From Candidatus Roizmanbacteria bacterium (GTDB taxonomy: Bacteria > Patescibacteriota > Microgenomatia > UBA1406 > GWC2-37-13), in NCBI GenBank assembly GCA_013334845.1, contig JAAXWV010000010.1, positions 1-14,324 on the forward strand: a stretch of 14,324 nt of DNA. Direction: 5' to 3'. Below the pieces are notes generated by a model. It saw nothing but the letters and a program-made list of their open reading frames with translations, was not told the DNA's origin and made no database searches. The position numbers were made by a program, and so were the translations under genes. This document shows, in pieces, positions 6,717 to 13,877 of this stretch; positions within the stretch are counted from its first letter, which is position 1; each line of letters opens with the position of its first letter.

Positions 6717-7316
6717 TTAACTCATTATTGTTATTATTTCGGCAACGATTTTTCCTCTTCTTACTAAAGCTACACCTTCCCGACCAGCAAGAATATCCCA
6801 GCTTTCATCTGGCGTACGAAACTCATACAACTCATCACCTTTTTTCATCTCCTTACAAATTTCCACCCATTTGTCCTGCAAATACCCAAAGGCAATCTTT
6901 TTACCATCAACATAAATCATGTTATTTCCCTCAGCTTCTTCAACTGTTATCCTTCTTTTCAAAAACGATGGCTGAGAATCAAAAATTATTTCTTGTTTAA
7001 CAATTTCTTTTCTTGACTTTATATTTAATTTTTCCTTTACAATTATAAAAATCATAATTGGATAAATAATCGTTAATACAACAGAGAGCATAATACGAAA
7101 AATGGTCAGTTTAAATGAAGGGAAATCTTCTCCGCGAACTGCGTATTGAATTTTTATTTTACCTATTTCGTCATCAACTAATTTTCGAATTGGTGATTTA
7201 AAAATTACCACAAGAATACCTACGGACAGATAGCATAATGCATAAAGCATAAACGCTCCAATGTTACCAAATTTTAACTGTGCGCAAACTGCATTAGAGA
7301 AATGAATAAGCCTCAT
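6717..7316 (-). CDS. Hypothetical membrane protein, two TM segments
   Basis: 199 residues. Two hydrophobic helices are predicted by eye: residues 18-39 (around AFMLYALCYLSVGILVVIF) and 72-93 (around IMLSVVLTIIYPIMIFIIV), separated by a charged loop. The last 100 residues are soluble, with the segment KKGDELYEFRTPDESW and then AGREGVALVRRGKIVAEI. I have an impression of having seen this C-terminal pattern in uncharacterised proteins of many proteobacteria, but I can give no family name. It is the first gene of a two-gene unit with 6050-6700. A membrane anchor next to a cytosolic zinc-site protein could be a sensor/effector pair, but nothing in the sequence proves it. Confidence 0.65.
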   Translation of the reverse strand: MRLIHFSNAVCAQLKFGNIGAFMLYALCYLSVGILVVIFKSPIRKLVDDEIGKIKIQYAVRGEDFPSFKLTIFRIMLSVVLTIIYPIMIFIIVKEKLNIKSRKEIVKQEIIFDSQPSFLKRRITVEEAEGNNMIYVDGKKIAFGYLQDKWVEICKEMKKGDELYEFRTPDESWDILAGREGVALVRRGKIVAEIITIMS

Positions 7317-8423
7317 AATTGTGGTGTAATTTTCATCTCTTAATCAAATATTATTCACGTTTTTATTCATTTTCGCTTTACGACAAGTTGATAAATATTG
7401 TTCCGATTTTATCGAAATTGTATACCTACAACTCGGTAATATCTTGCTTGTTCGAACCATCGGTTAGAACTGGCGTTGGTCAACCAGACAGAAGTTTTGT
7501 TCAACAAAGATTGTTCCTGATATTTTTAAACTGCTGTATGAAAAAGATCCTTCCTATAGACTTTTAATAGGCTACTCAATTTAAAGCAATATCTACCCCA
7601 ATGGATTCGGACCAGAGACACTTGAACTCCTCTAAGTTCAACTCTTCACATTTCCAATTAGAACACTTCCCACAGACCATTAGACGCATCTCTGATGTAC
7701 TGGTTGACAGCTGTAGATTACTTGAAATTTCTATGTGTTATGTGCTAATCGGAGGAATATACCCTAACGGAGTATGAAATGCAATCCCTCGTCAATATCC
7801 CGTAATTACATGCAAAGATGTAGATGCAACCACCCTGACGATTCTTCAAATGAAATACGGTGGTGGGTACGGACACTGAAAGATATGAGAAATGAAGTAG
7901 TCGGTAAATAAAAGCCCTTGAGACAATAATTCGACTCACGCTGCTTGTCCTGACACTAAGTCTAATAATTCTTACTGATCATTAAATTTGTGCTCCGGGC
8001 AATATTCCCGATATTTTAGATTGCCAAAGCATATATCATTCCATTTCCATCAAACTTGAACTGTTGATATCTACTGTATCTTGGAGCTTCTGCTTGCCCA
8101 GATTCCTAGCAACAAATTTTGAATTTGGTAGTTGAGCTTACCCATGAACTTGTTTACCTCAATCGCGTGAAGGTATAGCTGAGCTTGCTACTGATAACCA
8201 TACATCTAAAAAATCCATTTTAGCTGCCTTAGCTCACCGTTCCACTCTGCGGTCTTGCCAGAATCAAGAGGGCCGGTAAGCATAAAGCTCTTACCTTCTT
8301 TGAGCCTTGGCTTGATCTGTTTCCACATATGATTAGAGAGTTCTAAAAAAATATTTTTATCAAAAACTTATCTCTTTCTGCGTTTTGTAAGAAAGTTATC
8401 AGAAACGCTGTGTAGTGTGGGCT
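7317..8423. other. 1.1-kb region without a convincing gene
   Basis: No frame here is persuasive. Three points are worth recording. A minus-strand frame of 37 residues at 7576-7689 contains MVCGKCSNWKCEELNLEE (C-x2-C-x4-C), plausible as a small Cys-rich protein or fragment. A minus-strand frame ending near 8216 contains KEGKSFMLTGPLDSGKTAEW, which matches Walker A by pattern but is only about 40 codons long. Between 7980 and 8130 minus-strand frames such as YSRYQQFKFDGNGMIYALA switch frame every few dozen codons, as in an eroded gene. A 7-bp inverted repeat TTGAACT/AGTTCAA lies at 7622-7641. Overall this looks like decayed DNA between the island and the integrase remnant. Confidence 0.35.
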
Positions 8424-8522
8424 CATCTCACTTAAAGAACTTGGAACCTCCTCTAGGTGAGATTGGGACCTCCTACAATGAAAGCCTTTCTTTCGGTCTG
8501 AGCAGCCATGAGAAAGGCTTTC
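8424..8522. repeat. Two consecutive inverted repeats with long loops
   Basis: ATCTCAC (8424-8430) is repeated inverted as GTGAGAT (8456-8462). GAAAGCCTTTC (8480-8490) has an exact inverted copy GAAAGGCTTTC (8512-8522) with a 21-base loop. Between them GGAACCTCCT (8443-8452) and GGGACCTCCT (8465-8474) form a near-direct repeat. The structure lies just downstream of the minus-strand integrase remnant (stop at 8548). It may be that gene's terminator (no clear U-tract) or the terminus of the element that carried it. The 11-bp stem is perfect, although the gene next to it is decayed. Confidence 0.55.
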
Positions 8523-8547
8523 GTCTTTCTACCCACCTGCGCACTCC

Positions 8548-8947
8548 CTACCTCTCATCTAAAATCCGCTTCAGCTCATCGTTGGTTATACGCGAATACT
8601 GCAGGGAAAATGAGGCATTTTTATGACCCAGCTGCTGTCGTACTGCGCCACATTGCCGGTTTTCTCCATGATGAACACTCTCATGTCGGGCCGGGCTGAA
8701 TGCGGTGTTTTATCTTTATCGACGCCGGCAAAGTCCCGGACCTGATTCCATACCGTATTTATTAGTTTCGAGTTAAGCCGGCCATCACCGTGAGGACTAA
8801 CGCTTGACGCGAGAAACAACGTGTGGGCTTGCAATTTCTCTGGATCCTCTTCTCTCTCCCGATCGAGGTAGTCCCTGATCGCGGCTATTCCCTGTCTACT
8901 GGATCGGGGAGAGCTGAACACTGCCGTCCTTTTCTACAACCGCCAAA
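8548..8947 (-). pseudogene. Tyrosine recombinase remnant (catalytic domain), frameshifted
   Basis: The C-terminal catalytic part of a phage-integrase-family recombinase, spread over three frames. Near 8890-8947 one frame gives RKGRQ...LPDPVD, the strand carrying the catalytic Lys. The main open frame (8586-8921) gives IAAIRDYLDRERE, INTVWNQVRDFAGV and TPHSAR...VFIMEKTGNV, covering the HxxR box; the next residues are PDM where relatives have HAM. After a one-base loss near 8645 the family resumes as QQLGHKNASFSLQYSRITND, with the LGH and Tyr motifs, and ends LKRILDER at a TAG at 8548-8550. The N-terminal domain is absent. It is not a copy of the recombinases at the left end: the sequence pattern is clearly different, so it marks a separate past integration. 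Confidence 0.8.
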
Positions 8948-9027
8948 ATTAACCTAACCTAATACCCAGTTGCCGAAGCCTTTGGAATATTGTAATGCTT
9001 CTGAAATTCGGCTAGGAATGTGGGGAA

Positions 9028-9234
9028 GTGAGTACAAAAACAAAAATGGAGACGGAGGCAATGGCCATGGCGACCAGGTCGAATTCGAGTGATGTTATTT
9101 CTCTTCGTGATGCATTGAACATGGAGATCATCATCAACCAAGCACTGATCGATCTCCTTGTAGCCAAAGGCATTCTCACCCAGCAGGAACTCATGACAAA
9201 AATCGAAGAAATTCGAAAAGAAATGCCAATTTAA
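9028..9234 (+). CDS. Small hypothetical protein, conserved-looking
   Basis: 68 residues from a GTG start at 9028, preceded by a G-rich stretch (GTGGGGAA) that can serve as a ribosome site. The in-frame ATG at 9046 is the alternative. After a low-complexity N-terminus (about 20 residues, Thr/Met/Ala-rich) comes a compact helical part: SLRDALNMEIIINQALIDLL followed by VAKGILTQQELMTKIEEIRK. The xxGILTxxEL turn is typical of a small family of unknown function that I associate with delta-proteobacterial genomes. It has no Cys or membrane segment. It stands 19 bases before the SLOG-type gene and may be co-transcribed with it. Confidence 0.6.
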   Translation: MSTKTKMETEAMAMATRSNSSDVISLRDALNMEIIINQALIDLLVAKGILTQQELMTKIEEIRKEMPI

Positions 9235-9239
9235 AATGT

Positions 9240-9252
9240 TGGGTTAGACCCA
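9240..9252 (+). promoter_or_regulatory. Small hairpin touching the start of the SLOG-family gene
   Basis: TGGGT-TAG-ACCCA, a 5-bp perfect stem, ends one base before the ATG at 9254 and contains the only G-rich sequence that could act as its ribosome site. If it folds in the mRNA it would reduce translation initiation unless a ribosome finishing the preceding gene (stop at 9232-9234) opens it. Visible structure; the control role is inference. Confidence 0.25.
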
Positions 9253-9253
9253 T

Positions 9254-9715
9254 ATGTTAAAGAAAATAATTTCTGGAGGCCAAACCGGAGCAGATCAAGC
9301 CGGCCTTGATGCAGCCATCAAGCACAACATACCTCACGGTGGAGCAATTCCAAGAGGAAGACTAACCGAGGATGGTGTTTTACCTGAGAAGTATCTCCTC
9401 GAAGAAATGCCAAGTGCTTCCTATCCAAAACGCACGGAGAAGAATGTTGTCGATTCCGATGGCACGGTCATTTTCACACATGGAAAATTAACAGGTGGTT
9501 CACTGCTCACTAAGAAGAAGGCTATTGAACACAGCAAACCGGTCCTGCACCTTGATATGCTTGACCTCAATGCTGAGAGAGCAACAACCCTACTCCAGCA
9601 ATTCATTGAAGGTCATAATATAGAAGTGTTAAATATTGCTGGATCGAGAGCCAGCAAAGATAAAAGGATATATGAAGCGACATTTTCAGTAATAGAGAAA
9701 ATTTTGCTTACTTAA
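9254..9715 (+). CDS. Putative molybdenum-carrier / SLOG-superfamily protein
   Basis: 153 residues, full length for the family annotated as 'putative molybdenum carrier' (Pfam MoCo carrier, within the SLOG/LOG-DprA-YpsA Rossmann superfamily). The diagnostic N-terminal loop IISGGQTGADQAGLDAA (residues 5-21) is present. It is followed by HGGAIPRGRLTEDGVLPEKY, then FTHGKLTGGSLLT (a second nucleotide-contact region), KPVLHLDM, and the C-terminal strand EVLNIAGSRASKD. The molybdenum role comes from a structural relative and is weakly supported. SLOG proteins generally bind nucleotides or their derivatives and often sit in conflict or stress loci. No partner molybdenum genes are nearby. It lies between a small unknown gene and the secreted nuclease on the same strand. 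Confidence 0.85.
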   Translation: MLKKIISGGQTGADQAGLDAAIKHNIPHGGAIPRGRLTEDGVLPEKYLLEEMPSASYPKRTEKNVVDSDGTVIFTHGKLTGGSLLTKKKAIEHSKPVLHLDMLDLNAERATTLLQQFIEGHNIEVLNIAGSRASKDKRIYEATFSVIEKILLT

Positions 9716-9755
9716 TATTCCATCAACAAAAAATATATCAATACGGATTCGACAA

Positions 9756-10535
9756 ATGAAACCTTTGCAATCAGGGCAACTTCGGTTCAGTTCAATACTT
9801 AGAGTCTCGCTCTATCTTACACTTCTGGCTCTACTGTTCTCTTCTCCAGCATCTTCATCTGACAACAACTTTACTGGACAATGTATCGATGTGGCAGATG
9901 GCGATACAATAACCGTACTGACCCAAACCAATGAAAAAATCAAAATACGACTGGGAGGAATCGATTGCCCCGAGAGCTTTCAAGTCCATGGCGAGAAATC
10001 GAAGCAATTCCTTTCATCTTTGGTGTTTGATAAAAGGGTAAGAATAGTACCAGAAACAATTGATCAATACGGTAGAACCGTCGCTATGGTGCTTGTGAAT
10101 GGCGCAAATATCAATGAACAGATCGTGGCTCAAGGTCATGGCTGGGTGTTCAAAAAATACTGTACAGCGGCCCATTGCAATGACTGGTTAAAACTTGAGG
10201 CAACTGCTCGTGATGCAAGAATTGGGCTATGGGAGGATGAAAACCCTATACCTCCATGGGAATGGCGGACACAACAAAAATCCATGCATAATAGTACCGG
10301 TGGATTAGCCAGCAAGGATCCCTCTCCCGCGGCTGGTGCATCATCCTCTATTACCACACCCATTGCATCAACTGGAGGATCATCCGCCGTCTATCATGGC
10401 AACAGAAGAAGTCAGGTTTTTCACGGTCCATCTTGCAAAGACTATAACTGTAAAAATTGTACTGTGGTTCTGGGTTCGATTCAGGAAGCTGTCCGTTCTG
10501 GGTATAGAGCTCATAGGGAATGTGTTAGAGAGTAG
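9756..10535 (+). CDS. Secreted thermonuclease (SNase) with C-terminal Ada-type zinc module
   Basis: 259 residues. Residues 1-35 form a signal peptide (basic start, then SLYLTLLALLFSSPASSS), so the enzyme acts outside the cytoplasm. Residues 40-160 are a staphylococcal-nuclease domain. It has DVADGDTITV (calcium-site Asp), IRLGGIDCPES (first active-site Arg, with Asp and Glu) and DQYGRTVAMV (second Arg), so the catalytic residues expected for hydrolysis of DNA and RNA are present. A linker of about 45 residues rich in Ser/Thr/Pro follows. The C-terminus (about 211-256), VYHGNRRSQVFHGPSC then YNCKNC and HREC, matches the metal-binding domain of Ada: Cys 227, 232, 235 and 256. This tail probably binds zinc and may help DNA contact. 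The start codon has only a weak ribosome site (GGA). Substrate uptake, scavenging or competitor-DNA degradation are possible roles. Confidence 0.9.
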   Translation: MKPLQSGQLRFSSILRVSLYLTLLALLFSSPASSSDNNFTGQCIDVADGDTITVLTQTNEKIKIRLGGIDCPESFQVHGEKSKQFLSSLVFDKRVRIVPETIDQYGRTVAMVLVNGANINEQIVAQGHGWVFKKYCTAAHCNDWLKLEATARDARIGLWEDENPIPPWEWRTQQKSMHNSTGGLASKDPSPAAGASSSITTPIASTGGSSAVYHGNRRSQVFHGPSCKDYNCKNCTVVLGSIQEAVRSGYRAHRECVRE

Positions 10536-10634
10536 TGTAACCTTTAATCTATAATCAAGAACCACAGACACCACACCTGATATCCTCAAACTTGCTTCCC
10601 TGAGAAGAGAGTTCTGCTGTATAGTTTGGAAATC

Positions 10635-13181
10635 ATGAAACCACCTTCCAGTAGCCAGCCAGCTGATAATTGTATCCGCCTCTCCGGGATTGTAGAGAGA
10701 GTCACCTTCCATAATGCGGAAAATGGCTGGAGTGTTTTAAAAGTCTCTCCTTTTAATGAACCACACAAACTCGTTGCCGTCGTTATCCACCAAGCCAAGG
10801 TCTTCGCCGGCAGCTCCATGGATTTCTATGGCATCTGGGCTCACCACCCGCAGCATGGTGAACAGTTCAAAGCCGAACGGGCAATCGAGAAAAAACCATC
10901 AACCAGTGCCGCCCTCGAAAAATACCTTGGTTCAGGGCTCATCAAAAATGTCGGCCCGAAAACGGCATACAAGATAGTAAGCTTCTTTAAAGAGAGGACA
11001 CTACAGGTATTTGAGGAAGATTTAGACCAACTCCTGCAGGTTCCTGGGATCGCAGAAAAGAAGCTTGTGGATATCAAGAACAGCTGGCAGGAGCATAAGG
11101 CCATCAGGGATGTGATGATTTTCCTGCAAGGGTACGGGATAAGCACCCTTTATGCCGTCAAGATATTCAAAACCTACGGCAACGACGCAATCAGCAAGGT
11201 GTCCGGCAACCCGTATCAATTGGCGCGAGATATCTATGGCATCGGCTTTTTTTCAGCGGATAAGATAGCCCTCAACATGGGGTTTGAGAAAAATGGAGTT
11301 CCCCGTATCCAGGCAGGCATAAAACACGTACTGGCAGCCTCTCGGGACAACGGGCATTGTTATCTTTTAGAAGCGCAGATAATCAAGAATACGCAGGAAT
11401 TACTGGAGACCGGGACACCCGAGCAGATAACCGCTATACTGGCATCCCTGATTTCTGTGAATGAGGTAAAGAAAAGGGTCCTGCCGAATGAAGAAGGGCA
11501 GGAGGTCTCTGCCTATTATGCAAACTCTTTGTTCTTCGATGAACAATATGTTGCCAAAAGAGTGAAGCAATGGATCAATCAATCCGCTGTCGTTGACCGG
11601 AACCGTATTGAAAATTGGCTGGAACGGTATTGCCAGAAGCAGAGCATTATCCTATCCGAAGAGCAACAGGCATCTGTTGCAGGTATTGCAAGCCAATCAT
11701 TTTCCGTCCTAACAGGTGGCCCCGGCGTCGGCAAGACCACGACCACCAAGGTTCTGGTCAAGCTTCTGCATGCCATGAACAAACATGTGGTCCTTGCGGC
11801 ACCAACGGGAAGGGCCTCGCAACGCATGAGTGAGGTGATTGGCTATGAAGCAAAAACCATTCACCGCCTGCTCGAATGGGCACCAAGCAAGAATGGCTTC
11901 AAAAAATCTGAGGAAGATCCTCTGCATGTCGAATTCCTGATTATAGATGAATGCTCCATGCTCGACATCAATCTTGCCGCAGCACTCCTGAAGGCCGTCC
12001 CTCAAAGTGCTCATGTCCTTTTTATAGGAGACCCGGATCAGTTACCTTCGGTCGGGGCGGGGAATGTTCTGCATGACCTGCTCCAGGCATCCTCCGTTCC
12101 CAGTTTCAGATTAACGAAGGTATTCAGGCAGGCGGAAGAAAACTTGATTATCCGCTTTGCCCATCAGATCAATGAGGGGCTGGTTCCAAAGATTGAATCT
12201 CCGTTCCATAAGCCTGGACTATGGAAAGAGAGAGCGGGCTGTCTTTTCATTGATGCCGAGGAGGCAACACAAGAGCAATTGCAGTTCATAGGTCGGGCAA
12301 AGTATGCCATCAAGCATACCGTTATAACCGGCGAAGAGCAGATCGTTCAGACCGGAGAGACATTCACAGGGGTTATGAAGCGGGAAGAGAACACCCTGAT
12401 GATTGACAAACTCCTCGTCCAGGAATTTAAGGATAGCCGGGAAGTGCATGCCCCCATATTTACGATACCTCAAAAATTCAAGCACGTAGATCTATTGAAA
12501 ATCAATCAGGCTCAAGGGGCCATTGCAGAGTTGAAATCCATTGTTAAATCTATTCATCCCTGGTCTGCACTACATCATGGCCTGACCGGTCTGGATATGG
12601 TTCTGCGCCTCTATACAAAAACCATCCCGGAATACTTCGGCAAGGATATTGAGATCCAAATCTTGTCTCCCCAGGTTCGAGGTAGCCTTGGGACGCTCAA
12701 CCTCAATAATGCCATCCAGAAAGCAGTTAATCCGGAACAACAGGGGAAAAAGGAAATCAAAATTGGCGATCGCATCTTCCGGGTAGGCGACAGGGTTATC
12801 CAAACCCGCAACAACTATGATCTGGGTGTATTCAATGGGGATATAGGCAGAGTCGAGGCCATTGATCTGGAAAGCTATTCATGTCTTATTCAGTTTGGCA
12901 AACAGGCTCCCATTCCCTATGAACGGGAAGACCTCAACGAAATTTCCCTTGCCTACGCGATCACCATACATAAATCACAGGGGAGTGAATTTGCGGCACT
13001 TATCATTCCCGTCGCCACACAGCATTTCAAGATGCTTTTCAGAAACCTCATCTATACAGGATTAACGAGAGCCAGGCAGGCATGTGTTTTTGTCGGGAGC
13101 AGGAAGGCCTTAGCGATGGCTGTTAGACAAATTGACAACCGGAAGAGGCAGACCGCCTTGAGTTATTTGATAATGAATTAA
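10635..13181 (+). CDS. recD2: RecD2-type SF1B DNA helicase with a large internal insertion
   Basis: 848 residues from the ATG at 10635 (GGA just upstream; an in-frame TTG at 10626 is the alternative). ATP-driven 5'-3' DNA helicase of the RecD2/RecD-like family. In order: an N-terminal OB-like domain (LSGIVERVTFHNAENGWSVL), tandem helix-hairpin-helix units (about 95-220, including LIKNVGPKTAYKI and LLQVPGIAEKKL), Walker A TGGPGVGKTTTTK (about 359), motif Ia APTGRASQRM, Walker B LIIDECSMLD (about 435), motif III FIGDPDQLPSVGAGN, motif IV VFRQ (about 496), an SH3-like stretch (FRVGDRVIQTRNNYDLGVFN), motif V AYAITIHKSQGSEF and motif VI YTGLTRARQ. The gap between VFRQ and ILSPQVRG is about 180 residues, against roughly 70 as I recall for ordinary RecD2. 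An extra domain of about 100 residues (nucleotides 12290-12580) is thus inserted there. No recB or recC neighbour is present, as expected for RecD2. It follows the nuclease gene by 100 bases. Confidence 0.95.
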   Translation: MKPPSSSQPADNCIRLSGIVERVTFHNAENGWSVLKVSPFNEPHKLVAVVIHQAKVFAGSSMDFYGIWAHHPQHGEQFKAERAIEKKPSTSAALEKYLGSGLIKNVGPKTAYKIVSFFKERTLQVFEEDLDQLLQVPGIAEKKLVDIKNSWQEHKAIRDVMIFLQGYGISTLYAVKIFKTYGNDAISKVSGNPYQLARDIYGIGFFSADKIALNMGFEKNGVPRIQAGIKHVLAASRDNGHCYLLEAQIIKNTQELLETGTPEQITAILASLISVNEVKKRVLPNEEGQEVSAYYANSLFFDEQYVAKRVKQWINQSAVVDRNRIENWLERYCQKQSIILSEEQQASVAGIASQSFSVLTGGPGVGKTTTTKVLVKLLHAMNKHVVLAAPTGRASQRMSEVIGYEAKTIHRLLEWAPSKNGFKKSEEDPLHVEFLIIDECSMLDINLAAALLKAVPQSAHVLFIGDPDQLPSVGAGNVLHDLLQASSVPSFRLTKVFRQAEENLIIRFAHQINEGLVPKIESPFHKPGLWKERAGCLFIDAEEATQEQLQFIGRAKYAIKHTVITGEEQIVQTGETFTGVMKREENTLMIDKLLVQEFKDSREVHAPIFTIPQKFKHVDLLKINQAQGAIAELKSIVKSIHPWSALHHGLTGLDMVLRLYTKTIPEYFGKDIEIQILSPQVRGSLGTLNLNNAIQKAVNPEQQGKKEIKIGDRIFRVGDRVIQTRNNYDLGVFNGDIGRVEAIDLESYSCLIQFGKQAPIPYEREDLNEISLAYAITIHKSQGSEFAALIIPVATQHFKMLFRNLIYTGLTRARQACVFVGSRKALAMAVRQIDNRKRQTALSYLIMN

Positions 13182-13278
13182 CGGCACAGTGCGCAAAAAT
13201 GATCCAAAGAATATATAAACTTTGGAGCTAACTTATTAACCATGTCGCCAATTGGTGGACTTTTATTTGGAATTCAAC

Positions 13279-13482
13279 ATGCCGACCTCTGAACAATGCG
13301 AAGCAATGTATCATTGCGGGATTGGTCAAATACTGACCGCAGCATATCAGCGAGAGTTCACGATGATGGAGATGGGTAAGTGTAAGACCAAATTCCCTAC
13401 ATTCAAGGATTGGTATGCAACGCTGAATGCGGAACAACGTCAGCGGGTTGATGCGGTTCTGGCATTGAACTATCGAGAGTAA
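13279..13482 (+). CDS. Small hypothetical protein
   Basis: 67 residues from the ATG at 13279, with GGA about 7 bases upstream. The frame is open back to a TTG at 13252 but that has no better ribosome site. The sequence MPTSEQCEAMYHCGIGQILT continues as a mixed helical protein with KFPTFKDWYATLNAEQRQRV and ends LALNYRE. It has two Cys in the N-terminal part and a third in GKCKTK, with no clear metal motif. Family not recognised. It is the last gene before the right-hand copy of the repeat module, and may be either the last cargo gene or part of the neighbouring mobile element. Confidence 0.5.
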   Translation: MPTSEQCEAMYHCGIGQILTAAYQREFTMMEMGKCKTKFPTFKDWYATLNAEQRQRVDAVLALNYRE

Positions 13483-13556
13483 GATAATCGAACCAAGGAA
13501 GTTGAGTCGGCTGAGCTGGGATGAGTATATTGTCAGTCACACATATTCAGGAACCG

Positions 13557-13571
13557 TCTTCTTTTTGAAGA
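13557..13571 (+). other. Short hairpin at the left edge of the right repeat module
   Basis: TCTTC-TTTTT-GAAGA forms a perfect 5-bp stem with an all-T loop immediately before the right repeat copy. The left copy has no equivalent, so it is not part of the shared module. It could weakly terminate the 13279-13482 transcript, but no U-tract follows. Confidence 0.3.
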
Positions 13572-13572
13572 T

Positions 13573-13753
13573 AACAGCAGACACCTCTCGCTGCTGTTCT
13601 GTTGCACCTATGAGAGGTGTTCTTTGGTAATCTCTTCTTTGCATTTGCTCCATTTCTGGGCAATTCCACAGATGTAGGCGATCCTACCCTCTCAGGAAAC
13701 ATCTCAATTTGCAGCTTTGATTAAATGGCTAAGGTTGCCAATTGGCATCTCTT
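13573..13753 (+). repeat. Structured non-coding module, right copy of an imperfect direct repeat
   Basis: Ungapped match to 2001-2182 in the same orientation. A hairpin with perfect arms ACACCTCTC (13581-13589) and GAGAGGTGT (13612-13620) encloses 22 bases. The shared boxes TGCATTTGCTCCATTTC (13640-13656) and CGATCCTACCCTCTCAG (13679-13695) follow. At the position of the left copy's second hairpin lies the perfect palindrome TGCCAATTGGCA (13736-13747). The module ends about 125 bases before the IS91-type transposase start. It is a candidate terminus (terIS-like) or control region of that element. Part of it could also act as the transposase leader. Confidence 0.7.
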
Positions 13754-13877
13754 CCCATGGATAATAGGGGTGGATTGGTTGGAGAAATAGGGGAGGGTAA
13801 GGAGAGTTCATCGGTAAGAAAAATGTCAGTGCTGCCAGTTACATTGCAGCCTTTGTCAACAGCACAAAGGGACTGCA

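Noticed and set aside
7440..7480. tRNA T-arm-like GTTCGAACC
   Set aside because: No acceptor stem, D-arm or anticodon arm can be built around it.
7319..7567. 82-codon plus-strand frame
   Set aside because: Tyr/Phe/Leu-rich and without ribosome site or recognisable pattern; looks like chance in AT-rich DNA.
8216..8330. Walker-A-like LTGPLDSGKT in a minus-strand frame of about 40 codons
   Set aside because: The frame is very short, no Walker B or other ATPase motif follows in any frame, and the surrounding DNA does not read as a gene.
2200..8400. Integron cassette array (orphan genes separated by hairpins)
   Set aside because: No IntI-type integrase was recognised, and I found no paired RYYYAAC/GTTRRRY boxes at gene ends; genes lie on both strands with varied spacing.
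8512..8560. A third copy of the repeat module (CTCCCTACCTCTCAT resembling the CGATCCTACCCTCTCAG box)
   Set aside because: The match is short and gapped, falls inside the integrase remnant's coding end, and the distance to the hairpin differs by about 40 bases.
39..8980. TGCCGAAGCC at 39-48 and 8971-8980, each near a broken integrase
   Set aside because: About a hundred repeated 10-mers are expected by chance in a window this size; flanks do not match.
13242..13292. Short frame with GGAG ribosome site upstream of the 67-residue gene (possible leader peptide)
   Set aside because: Only 16 codons, no attenuator-like structure or codon bias follows.
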